Assembly (NCBI GenBank): GCA_029287755.1
Contig: JARFQM010000086.1
Span: 1-19,779, forward strand
Length of the DNA: 19,779 nt
From: Desulfofustis sp.
GTDB taxonomy: Bacteria; Desulfobacterota; Desulfobulbia; Desulfobulbales; Desulfocapsaceae
Reading direction: 5' to 3'
Notes under the pieces: generated by a model
What the model was told of the DNA's origin: nothing
Databases searched by the model: none
Seen by the model: the letters and a program-made list of their open reading frames with translations, nothing else
Translations under genes and position numbers: made by a program
In this document: one piece after another, positions 8,073 to 14,813 of the stretch
How positions within the stretch are numbered: the stretch's first letter is position 1
Layout: every line of letters starts with the position of its first letter

Positions 8073-8186
8073 CTGCTGACTACGTATTTAACCATCGTCG
8101 CTTGCCTTCTGACCGGTTTGTGGATATTTTATGTATATACACATAACCCGGTTTCACCCGACATCTCAGCAAGGAGGGTCATATGA
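8073..8186 (+). CDS. Possible small single-span membrane protein, start codon unclear
   Basis: A frame open from 8028 ends at TGA 8184-8186, overlapping the ATG of the universal stress protein gene (ATATGA). It encodes a strongly hydrophobic stretch (YLTIVACLLTGLWIFYVYTH) followed by a short polar tail, like a tiny inner-membrane protein. No ATG, GTG or TTG start lies between the previous stop and this segment; only CTG codons (8073, 8076) or ACG are available. The stress-protein ribosome binding site AAGGAGG lies inside it. It may be chance, a CTG-started peptide or a decayed gene. Confidence 0.28.
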   Translation: MLTTYLTIVACLLTGLWIFYVYTHNPVSPDISARRVI

Positions 8187-8620
8187 AGATATCTAAAATT
8201 CTTCTCCCGGTGGACGGTTCCCAGTACTCGAACAACGCGGTCGATCATGCTATCTATCTGGCCACTCTCAGCGCTGCCCACGTGACCGCCGTGTGCTGTT
8301 ACGAGTGGCTCGGCGGCCTGACGGAAATCGTCGACTCGGTGGTCGAGGAAATCAAAGACAAGATGAGGCTTCAGGCCGAGTCGGTGCTCGAGGAGGCGGC
8401 GCGCAAGCTGGCAGAGCACGACATCGCCCATGAGACCAGGCCTATCTCAGGAGCTCCCGGTACCATGCTCAGCAACCTGGCCAAATCAAAAGAGTTCGAC
8501 CTTATTATCATGGGCTCCCACGGACACAGCGATATAGCAGGGTTGTTCCTGGGCAGTGTTACCCACAAGGTGCTCAACACCATTTACTGTCCGGTCCTGG
8601 TGGTGCCGGAAAGCGTCTGA
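8183..8620 (+). CDS. Universal stress protein (UspA family), ATP-binding type
   Basis: 145 aa with a strong AAGGAGG ribosome binding site seven bases before the ATG. The N-terminal ILLPVDGSQYS has the Asp (D11) that contacts adenine nucleotide in the family. The C-terminal GSHGHSDIAGLFLGS (111-125) fits the G-2x-G-9x-G-S ATP-binding motif, so this is the nucleotide-binding class rather than the UspA class without ATP. The protein is cytoplasmic and a single domain. It converges on the ABC ATPase gene, with about 50 bp between stops. The particular stress it serves cannot be told from sequence. Confidence 0.9.
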   Translation: MKISKILLPVDGSQYSNNAVDHAIYLATLSAAHVTAVCCYEWLGGLTEIVDSVVEEIKDKMRLQAESVLEEAARKLAEHDIAHETRPISGAPGTMLSNLAKSKEFDLIIMGSHGHSDIAGLFLGSVTHKVLNTIYCPVLVVPESV

Positions 8621-8660
8621 AAATATAAAACGCCCGCATGTTTCATGGGCACCTTGGTAT
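8621..8660 (-). terminator. Possible terminator between convergent usp and ABC ATPase genes
   Basis: GCCC (8632-8635) pairs with GGGC (8647-8650) around a short AT-rich apex with a bulge. Read on the minus strand the hairpin is followed by GTTTTATATTTT, a U-rich tail, placing it downstream of the ABC ATPase stop. The stem is short and imperfect. Confidence 0.35.
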
Positions 8661-8671
8661 GTATTTTGAAA

Positions 8672-9337
8672 CTAGTGGACGATCACCCCATCCTCGATCT
8701 CAATGGTTCTCTGAGCCAGCTTCGCATAGGCAGGTTCATGGGTGACCATAACGATGGTCAGCCCTTCGCCGTGGAGTTCCGCTAACAATTCCATGATCTG
8801 TTCTCCGGTGTTCCTGTCTAGACTGCCGGTCGGCTCATCGGCAAAAAGGATCTTGGAGGATTTCACCAGGGCCCGGGCGATCGCCACGCGCTGCTGTTCA
8901 CCTCCCGAGAGGTTGCCGGGCAACCTTCTGGCTTTATCGGCCAGCCCGACCCGCTCAAGGCAGTTCAAGGCCCGTTGCTCGAGCTCACTGGAAACCGGTC
9001 GAAATGAACCCATGAAAGGCAGCAGCGTGTTCTCGAGGACGTTGAGGTAGGGCAGCAGATGATGGAATTGAAAGATCACCGAAAAGTCCGATTTCCTGAT
9101 CGTATTGAGCTGTTTCTCCGCCGCCGAGGTCAGGTTGGCACCTCGATAGGTGAGTACGCCGCCATCAGGCCTGACCAGGGTGGAGAGCACATTGAGCAGG
9201 GTTGTTTTACCGGAGCCGGATCGGCCGACAATGGCGACGTAATCGCCCTCATCGAGATGTACTGACACCCTTTTCAGGACCGCGACATCGGCTCCCTCCG
9301 AGGGAAAACTTTTTTCTATATGTTCTGCGCTGAGCAT
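8672..9337 (-). CDS. ABC transporter ATP-binding protein, LolD/MacB-like
   Basis: 221 aa, typical of MacB/LolD-family ATPases. Motifs: Walker A GRSGSGKTT at 38-46, Q-loop Q90, signature LSGGEQQR at 143-150, Walker B ILFADEPTGSLD at 163-174 and switch H200. The DEPTGSLD form is diagnostic of the MacB/LolD/FtsE group, which works with FtsX-type permeases. Its permease lies directly upstream (14 bp gap) on the same strand, preceded by the DUF2318 gene. By analogy with the Campylobacter P19-linked iron locus, it may energise iron or reductant-linked transport, or a mechanotransmission step on a periplasmic partner, rather than classic import. Confidence 0.9.
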   Translation of the reverse strand: MLSAEHIEKSFPSEGADVAVLKRVSVHLDEGDYVAIVGRSGSGKTTLLNVLSTLVRPDGGVLTYRGANLTSAAEKQLNTIRKSDFSVIFQFHHLLPYLNVLENTLLPFMGSFRPVSSELEQRALNCLERVGLADKARRLPGNLSGGEQQRVAIARALVKSSKILFADEPTGSLDRNTGEQIMELLAELHGEGLTIVMVTHEPAYAKLAQRTIEIEDGVIVH

Positions 9338-9351
9338 CGTATCACCTTCAA

Positions 9352-10515
9352 TCAGAGAGAAACCAGAGCCTGGGACGGCTCGATCGAACTGCCTTTCCAG
9401 GCGGGATAGAGCGCCGCAAGAATCGTGATCAGCGGAAAGACCAGTGCACAGAAGGCCAGTTGCGCGACCGAGAACAGGGGACGCGCCACCTCCGTCAAGC
9501 TCAGGTACTCGAGCGCCTTCAAGCTGATACCGTAGCCCGCCAGATAACCAATGGCACCGGCCAGCAGGCCTATAATTCCGGCTTCGAGACAGAAGATCAT
9601 AAATACTCGTGTCTTGCCATAGCCGAGCGAACGCAGGATGCCGATGTCTTTTTTGCGTTCATTGACCGCCGAGAGCATGGAAAGCCCGACCATGGCCGAG
9701 GCCGTGACCAGGATCACCAGGCTGATGGAGAGTGCCAGTTTCTGCACAAACCTGACCGAGGACATGCGCTGGTTCACCACGTTCTGAAGTGCAATTACTG
9801 AAGTTTTGGGCAGATTGGTCTGTATCTGGGCGACGATATCCTCGATGGGGCAGCCGGCACAGAGCGCCGCGACCTCGACGAAACTTACCGCCTCGGGCTG
9901 GGCAACCAGCTGTTGCAGAGTGGAGAGGTCCATCAGGATGACGCTGTCATCGTCACTACCGGTTTCATAAAGCACGCCTGAGATCTCAAATCGCTGGTCT
10001 TGCAGAGTCAGAGCATCGCCGGTCTCGAGCCCGAGCTTTCTGGCCGCCAGGGCACCAAGCAGAATCTGCTCAGGCCCCTCTGGCATGGCTCCGTCTGTAG
10101 CCCAGTAGCTCTTGATGCCGAGTTCCTCTTCCCACCTTACTCCGACAGCCGCAATGGCCACCTCGCCGACCTTGAACATATTGACCAGTTTCGGCGCCAC
10201 CACGCTGATCCGGTCATTGAGTTCGATTGATCTTATGGCGGTGGTCGTTTCGCTCTCCCGCAGATCCTTGACGTCGAGCAGCATGTCGCCCATGTGAAAA
10301 CCGCCGTAGCTGACGCTGAGCGTCTCGGTGAAAGGCTTGACCACGATGTTGGCGCCAAAGGCGGTGAGTTTTTTTTCCAGGCTGTGCCCTACCACCAGAG
10401 AAACCTGGTAGAGGGCCACAATGGAGATTACTCCAAGCAGAAATACCAGAAGCAGAAGAAGAGTCTTGGTCGGCTTCCTTCGCATATTTTTAAGCGGAAT
10501 CGTCACTATATTCAT
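9352..10515 (-). CDS. FtsX/MacB-type ABC permease
   Basis: 387 aa with a purine-rich ribosome binding site (AGGTGG) before the ATG. It has one N-terminal membrane helix (about 17-39), a large periplasmic domain (about 40-260), then three helices in the C-terminal quarter, the topology of the MacB/FtsX family. The periplasmic part includes CAGCP near 218, two cysteines three apart. It lies 8 bp after the DUF2318 gene and 14 bp before its ATPase, so all three are probably one transcript. The related Campylobacter locus has two FtsX-type permeases; here there is only one, so a homodimer is likely. The substrate is unknown. Confidence 0.87.
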   Translation of the reverse strand: MNIVTIPLKNMRRKPTKTLLLLLVFLLGVISIVALYQVSLVVGHSLEKKLTAFGANIVVKPFTETLSVSYGGFHMGDMLLDVKDLRESETTTAIRSIELNDRISVVAPKLVNMFKVGEVAIAAVGVRWEEELGIKSYWATDGAMPEGPEQILLGALAARKLGLETGDALTLQDQRFEISGVLYETGSDDDSVILMDLSTLQQLVAQPEAVSFVEVAALCAGCPIEDIVAQIQTNLPKTSVIALQNVVNQRMSSVRFVQKLALSISLVILVTASAMVGLSMLSAVNERKKDIGILRSLGYGKTRVFMIFCLEAGIIGLLAGAIGYLAGYGISLKALEYLSLTEVARPLFSVAQLAFCALVFPLITILAALYPAWKGSSIEPSQALVSL

Positions 10516-10523
10516 AACACCAC

Positions 10524-10988
10524 CTAAAAATAACGAGCGCCGGGTATGATATCCGAGGTTTTGATGACCAGTTTGTCACCCACCACTTGTCGACGCAGCG
10601 GAGCCGGATTGCAGCCACCCTCGACAACATTGATGCGGCTCGAATGAAATCGCCTGCCGCAGTTGTTGCAGATCATGAAATCACCGTCCTGGGTGTACCC
10701 CTTCTTGGCGGGAAAACAGACGTCACAGGCGTCAAACGCGGCCCGGATGACTCCGTCGTTGCTTTGCACAACAAAGAAGTTAACCGTGGTGCCGTCGTGC
10801 TCAAATTTGAAATAATGGGCCTTGCCGTTATCTACTTTATTGAGCGGGATCTCGATTTTGCCGTTTACGTCTTTGACTTTTTTGTGGGCCCCGAACAGAC
10901 CGAACGCAGCCTCTGCCTCGTGGATGGAAGACATCGACATGACGCCAACAATCAGCGCGACCAGCGCCGTTACCACTACCTTCATCAT
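10524..10988 (-). CDS. DUF2318 periplasmic metal-binding protein
   Basis: 154 aa with a signal peptide (about 1-28, ending AEAAF) and a GGAG ribosome binding site. The mature part matches DUF2318: FVVQSNDGVIRAAFDACDVC around 72-91, then a CxxC at 88/91, a second CxxC (CNNC) at 107/110 and a Cys at 126. The two CxxC pairs suggest metal or iron-sulfur binding, or a redox role. In the Campylobacter P19 region a DUF2318 protein sits next to FtsX-type permeases and an ATPase, as here. It is downstream of a Cys-rich small secreted protein gene (65 bp gap), all on the minus strand. Confidence 0.87.
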   Translation of the reverse strand: MMKVVVTALVALIVGVMSMSSIHEAEAAFGLFGAHKKVKDVNGKIEIPLNKVDNGKAHYFKFEHDGTTVNFFVVQSNDGVIRAAFDACDVCFPAKKGYTQDGDFMICNNCGRRFHSSRINVVEGGCNPAPLRRQVVGDKLVIKTSDIIPGARYF

Positions 10989-11053
10989 AATAAACTCCGT
11001 ACGTGGGGGTTATTCAAATGGAGAAACGAAAACGAAAGAAAAGCGCGACAGGT

Positions 11054-11506
11054 TCAAATCAGGTACACGCAAGTGCGTATATAGATCGGTACGGGAGGGC
11101 TTAAAGTGGGTGGAGCGGATGAAAATTTTGCCAGGGAGGCCGTCGGATTCGGTACCGCCTGATGCAGCAGCTGCGGCGGGGCTTCTATGGAAGCCTCGAT
11201 GCTGTTTAGTGCCGCCGCTACTTCGGCGGAAGCTGCCGGAGCATCGAAACAGAGCGTGGTTTCGCAGCAGGGTGCCGGAGGCGGGAGGGAGTGCGAGCCA
11301 TCTGCAACTGCACCCATGACTGCATGTTCCAGGTCTTTCTCACAACAGGAAGGGGTGGAGACCACCTCTTGATGCATGGCGCAGTGGGGCAGACACAACA
11401 TCTGTCCAACTCCTGCCGCACCCAGGGGTGCGATGCACACCGCCAGGGTCGTAATCATGAGCTGCCGGGCCAGGCGAGGCAGGATTTTGTGAAAAAGGCC
11501 GATCAT
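11054..11506 (-). CDS. Small Cys-rich secreted protein, unknown family
   Basis: 150 aa, unrecognised. Residues 1-32 look like a signal peptide (basic start, hydrophobic core, AAG-type ending). The mature part has cysteines at 38, 42, 54, 55, 80, 81, 86 and 146, with MLCLPHCAMHQ at 36-46 and two CC pairs (SCCEKD, PCCETTLC) in a Pro/Ala-rich chain. His and Met beside the Cys residues look like copper or other soft-metal ligands. It leads the DUF2318/permease/ATPase group. The ATG has no Shine-Dalgarno sequence and sits close to the predicted promoter, so the leader is short or a later Met (17) is used. Metal binding or sensing is inference only. Confidence 0.6.
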   Translation of the reverse strand: MIGLFHKILPRLARQLMITTLAVCIAPLGAAGVGQMLCLPHCAMHQEVVSTPSCCEKDLEHAVMGAVADGSHSLPPPAPCCETTLCFDAPAASAEVAAALNSIEASIEAPPQLLHQAVPNPTASLAKFSSAPPTLSPPVPIYIRTCVYLI

Positions 11507-11515
11507 GGTGGCTTT

Positions 11516-11532
11516 ATACTACATTGTAGCAT
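11516..11532 (-). promoter_or_regulatory. Near-perfect palindrome overlapping the promoter of the Cys-rich/DUF2318 operon
   Basis: ATACTACATTGTAGCAT is a 17-bp inverted repeat around a central T with one mismatched pair. On the minus strand it contains TGCTACAAT, a good extended -10 box for the Cys-rich gene at 11506, and TTGACT lies just upstream (11536-11541). An operator covering the -10 box suits a repressor. It resembles but does not match the TACA-NN-TGTA sites of BlaI/CopY-type repressors (one base shorter). Confidence 0.5.
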
Positions 11533-11608
11533 GATTAGTCAAGACCAAGCGTGCTCCTTGTTCCCCGTCAGACCATTATTTCGAGATATTCTCTGGAAAT
11601 CTCAATTT

Positions 11609-11788
11609 TCAGATGCCCCAGAAAAATGTGCTTAGTGGCCTGATAATCTCGAGGCCGGGAGCGACAGCAATATGTCCAACTATTACACCAGAGCCTACTT
11701 CCAGGTTGCAGGCCCTGCTGACATCAAGCGTACAATTATCCTGAATATTGGAGCCATTTGCAAAACGGCCTTTTCGCCCAAACTCTAT
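11609..11788 (-). pseudogene. Fragment of a gamma-class carbonic anhydrase-like (left-handed beta-helix) gene
   Basis: A minus-strand frame with no start, bounded by TAA at 11789-11791 and TGA at 11609-11611, encodes about 59 residues including GSNIQDNCTLDVSRACNLEV and GSGVIVGHIAVAPGLEI. This matches the core of gamma carbonic anhydrases and related hexapeptide proteins: the N-I-Q-D turn, imperfect six-residue coils and the V-G-H zinc-ligand site. Intact members are about 170-200 aa, so both ends are missing and the C-terminus runs into unrelated residues. It is a decayed remnant just downstream of the DapA-like operon terminator. Confidence is good for the family and high that it is not functional. 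Confidence 0.65.
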
Positions 11789-11790
11789 TT

Positions 11791-11813
11791 AAAAGCGCCG
11801 ACACCTTGTCGAC
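11791..11813 (-). terminator. Likely intrinsic terminator after the DapA-like gene
   Basis: On the minus strand the hairpin CGACA-AGG-TGTCG, extended by one G-C and one wobble pair, is followed by GCTTTTAAAT. It begins three bases after the DapA-like stop codon and would end the long leftward operon that starts at the GntR gene. The stem is short, the position is right. Confidence 0.5.
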
Positions 11814-11815
11814 CG

Positions 11816-12727
11816 CTACAGAGGATTCAGTTCACTGCCAAGCTCTTGAAGCAGACTCTCTGTACTCGCCAGGCTTGACGGTAAAATAGGCGGCCGCACA
11901 TTACGCCACCTGGAATCTGCTCTTTTTTCGGCCAGCATTCCTTTCATTGCCGGAATTGGTCCAAATTTCTCTACAGTTTTTCTAAACCACACCATTTTGT
12001 CATTGAGCGAATCGAGGTCGCCACTCTGGGCACCGACCCCCACATCATACACCCGCCGTATCTGTGCGGGATTGACGTTGCAGGTCGCTGATATGCACCC
12101 CATGCCCCCGTGCACCAAACCTTTTTTCAGAAATAGTTCAGAGCCTGGAAAGACCGCGATATCAGGCGCTGCGGCGATAACCGCCTTGGTATTTTCAAAA
12201 TCTCCGGAACTGTCCTTATAAGCCACGAAAATATCGGGGAAATCCCCAGCCAGACGCCCTGCAAGATCAGGTGTGAAACCAATCCCTGCCAACGGCGGGA
12301 TATGATACATGCAGATTCGCAGCTCAGGTGAGTTCACCACCTCCACCAGGCGGGAGAAATACGCATAAAGCCCGTCATCACTTGCGTTTTTATAGAAAAA
12401 TGGAGGCAGGACCATGACCGCCCGACATCCCCTGTCAATGGCATGGCGGCAGAGCTCAACCGTATCCTCGAGATTGCAGAGACCGGTCCCAGGCATTAAC
12501 ACCGCAGGGTCAATCCCGTCGTTAATCAGCACATCCACCGCGGTGATTCGCTCAGCTTTGGTCATACTGAGCGCTTCCCCGGTGGTGCCGAATGGCGACA
12601 GGAAATGAATGCCCTGATCAAGCAGCCAATGTGCGTGGTTTGTATACAAATCAGGGGCGAAGCTCAAATCATCATTGAACGGCGTCAAAATTGGCGTCAT
12701 CACGCCGGTCATTTTTGTGTTGTTCAT
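11816..12727 (-). CDS. DapA-superfamily (class I aldolase / dihydrodipicolinate synthase-like) protein
   Basis: About 303 aa from the ATG at 12727, or 306 from a GTG three codons earlier; family length is 290-310. Counting from the GTG, the motifs are FGTTGEALS (49-57), PGTG (82-85), the proton-relay Tyr Y144 in MYHIPPLAG and the Schiff-base Lys K174 in VAYKDSSGD. Members use pyruvate or a 2-oxo acid to make or break carbon-carbon bonds. True DapA has an Arg shortly after the Tyr for aspartate semialdehyde; here that stretch is HIPPLAGIGF, so lysine synthesis is unlikely. Placement at the end of a GntR-regulated transport/SDR/HMGL operon suggests a catabolic aldolase or lyase, substrate unknown. 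Confidence 0.87.
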   Translation of the reverse strand: MNNTKMTGVMTPILTPFNDDLSFAPDLYTNHAHWLLDQGIHFLSPFGTTGEALSMTKAERITAVDVLINDGIDPAVLMPGTGLCNLEDTVELCRHAIDRGCRAVMVLPPFFYKNASDDGLYAYFSRLVEVVNSPELRICMYHIPPLAGIGFTPDLAGRLAGDFPDIFVAYKDSSGDFENTKAVIAAAPDIAVFPGSELFLKKGLVHGGMGCISATCNVNPAQIRRVYDVGVGAQSGDLDSLNDKMVWFRKTVEKFGPIPAMKGMLAEKRADSRWRNVRPPILPSSLASTESLLQELGSELNPL

Positions 12728-12791
12728 CTGTTCCACATTTCAGTTATGAGATAGTAAATGCTGAGGCCGCAGTGCTTTAGATTGAGAGATG

Positions 12792-14000
12792 TCAGCCTAT
12801 CTTTTGCCTAACGATCTCTTTGAATTCTTCGTCTGTCAGCAAAGACTTCTTCTCAGCTCCTCTGGTTTTCACTTCTGCCAGAATTTCTCCTACCTGTTCG
12901 TCGCTGACGTGTTCAATGCCAAACTTCTCTAGCTGGTAGGTAATGGACGCCTTACCGCTCTTTTTACCCAACACCACCTCACCCTGACGACCGAAAAACT
13001 GTGGTGCGGTCCCAAACATGGACAGTGGCTTTTTCATCACCATATCAACGCCGATACCAGACTCTCTGGTGTAATTTCCTCTCCCGATGATCGGCTTGTT
13101 GGTGGCCGGTGTTACCCCTGACAATTCTTCGGCAAGAGAACAAAGTGACAAAATTTCTTCAAATTTATAATTGGTCTCGTAGCCCAGCAGGATTTCAAGT
13201 CCCACCATCAGTTCCTCAAGCGCTGCATTGCCGGTTCTTTCGCCCAGCCCGCTGATACAGGAGTGAACCACCTCGGCTCCTGCAGTTACCGCCGCAAGCT
13301 CTGTTGCCACGCCCATACCGAAATCGTTGTGAGTGTGTATTTCCACCGGCAAGCCGGTAAGTCTCTTAACCTTTCTGACCAGGAACTTTATGGCTTCAGG
13401 CAGGGCACAGCCCATCGTATCAACCACACCGATGGAGTCGGGTGGTGATTCTTTCATTATCCCGGTGAGAAGATTGGTGAGATCTTCATCGCGCGCTCTT
13501 GTAGTGTCATAGGGGAAATAGACTGCGTACATGCCTTTTTCGCGCGCATAGTTGATACAATCGATACTCTTTTTAAAGACATCTTCCCAGGTCCAGCCGA
13601 ACTGATATTTCAGCTTGGGGTAGCCGATCGGAATTTCGATAATCACCCCGTCGGCGCCGCAGTCGATTGCCTTGTCGATATCCACGGGAAGGGCTCGGGC
13701 AAAGGTAAATATCTTGGCTTTCAAGCCCAATTTGCTGATGGCCTTGATGGCATCGAAATCTTCCTGAGATACAGCGGGCATCCCTGCCTCGATTCGTTCA
13801 ATACCGACCTCATCGAGCTTTTGGGCAATCCTCACTTTATCATCTTTTCTGAAAACGACTCCCGGAGTCTGCTCTCCATCCCGCAGAGTTGCATCATGAA
13901 TTTCCACTTTTTCCGGCAATTCAAATTCCGAGGTTACCTCATCTACAAAGTTGTAGGGGCTTACCCACCATTTATCTTCCTGTAGATATTTATTGTCCAT
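12792..14000 (-). CDS. HMGL-like (homocitrate/isopropylmalate synthase superfamily) DRE-TIM metalloenzyme
   Basis: 402 aa with AGGAG upstream of the ATG. The TIM barrel carries the DRE-TIM metal site: TLRDGEQ (38-44; D41), HTHND (222-226) and GERTGN (253-258). After the barrel is a homocitrate-synthase-like subdomain (GEVVLGKKSGKASITYQLEKFGIE, about 340-363; no LeuA regulatory domain). The family motif H-x-S-G-[IM]-H in subdomain II reads RESGIG (312-317): both histidines are gone, including one that takes part in catalysis in isopropylmalate and homocitrate synthases. So it may be a lyase or aldolase, or use a different acyl donor. It is upstream of the DapA-like gene (64 bp) and downstream of the ABC importer. 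Superfamily is certain; reaction is open. Confidence 0.85.
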   Translation of the reverse strand: MDNKYLQEDKWWVSPYNFVDEVTSEFELPEKVEIHDATLRDGEQTPGVVFRKDDKVRIAQKLDEVGIERIEAGMPAVSQEDFDAIKAISKLGLKAKIFTFARALPVDIDKAIDCGADGVIIEIPIGYPKLKYQFGWTWEDVFKKSIDCINYAREKGMYAVYFPYDTTRARDEDLTNLLTGIMKESPPDSIGVVDTMGCALPEAIKFLVRKVKRLTGLPVEIHTHNDFGMGVATELAAVTAGAEVVHSCISGLGERTGNAALEELMVGLEILLGYETNYKFEEILSLCSLAEELSGVTPATNKPIIGRGNYTRESGIGVDMVMKKPLSMFGTAPQFFGRQGEVVLGKKSGKASITYQLEKFGIEHVSDEQVGEILAEVKTRGAEKKSLLTDEEFKEIVRQKIG

Positions 14001-14040
14001 CTTTGATTCTCCTAAATCTCTCCACTACCACGCCCTGCTT

Positions 14041-14796
14041 TTATTGACGGGCGGCTGCGTAATATTCAAATTTTCTTTCAAGAATACCCAAACCTTCTGC
14101 AATGAGAAAGGCGAAGAAGAAGAGGACGAACAGCAAGGCCCACATATGCTCCATCAAGAAGTTAGCTGAATAGAGTTCAAAAAGCCGTCCAAACCCGACG
14201 ACAGATACAAGGAGTTGGCCGATAATTACTCCCTTTACCGCGCGAATACAACCCAGGCGAATTCCCGCTAGAATTTCAGGCAGCGCCGCCCAGACATAAA
14301 CTTTAGTAAAAGCCTGCCAGTAGTTTGCTTGAAACGATTTGGCCATATCGATTAGTGAAGGGGTAATATTTTTTACTCCTGCCCGGGCATCAAGCACGAT
14401 AATCCAGATAGCAAACAATACCGTGGTAAGGATGATCGTTTTCATGCCAAAACCAAACAGAGTCATCAGCACAGGAACAAGGGCTGTGAGCGGTGCGCTT
14501 AAAAACATATTTACCCACGGCAGCAGCATCCGGTCAATAACGATCGAACGCCCCATAAGAACGCCGATGGGAATCCCCAGAACGATGGCAATTACAACTC
14601 CAATAAGAAAACTCTGAGCCGTTACCAGAAACGCTTTTAAAAAGGTTGCCGTGGGGACAACCTCGATAATCCTGATGATGATATGGCTGAAAGGAGGCAA
14701 GAGTATCGACAATTCCAACTGACCGACAATTTCCCAGAGAATAGCCCAGAAAATCAGCGAAGCCATCATTGGAATTTTGATTCCAAATATCTTCAT
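14041..14796 (-). CDS. ABC transporter permease, NitT/TauT (SsuC/TauC) type
   Basis: 251 aa with an AAAGGGG ribosome binding site and about six membrane segments. The cytoplasmic coupling loop is VYVWAALPEILAGIRLG, followed by GVIIGQLL, the EAA-type motif of SsuC/TauC permeases. The importer has two permease genes, this one after the ATPase (17 bp gap) and another before it, so the membrane core is probably a heterodimer. It is followed by the HMGL-like gene (about 40 bp). The substrate cannot be deduced; the family handles taurine, sulfonates, nitrate, pyrimidine precursors and aromatic acids. Confidence 0.9.
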   Translation of the reverse strand: MKIFGIKIPMMASLIFWAILWEIVGQLELSILLPPFSHIIIRIIEVVPTATFLKAFLVTAQSFLIGVVIAIVLGIPIGVLMGRSIVIDRMLLPWVNMFLSAPLTALVPVLMTLFGFGMKTIILTTVLFAIWIIVLDARAGVKNITPSLIDMAKSFQANYWQAFTKVYVWAALPEILAGIRLGCIRAVKGVIIGQLLVSVVGFGRLFELYSANFLMEHMWALLFVLFFFAFLIAEGLGILERKFEYYAAARQ

Positions 14797-14813
14797 TATT
14801 TCCCCTTTATCCC

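Noticed and set aside
8130..8145. TATGTATATACACATA near-palindrome upstream of the stress-protein gene
   Set aside because: It is AT-rich and imperfect, and lies inside a possible small coding frame; not strong enough to call an operator.
11067..11078. ACGCA-AG-TGCGT palindrome
   Set aside because: It lies within the 3' coding end of the Cys-rich gene, has a 2-base centre that cannot form a good loop and no U-run.
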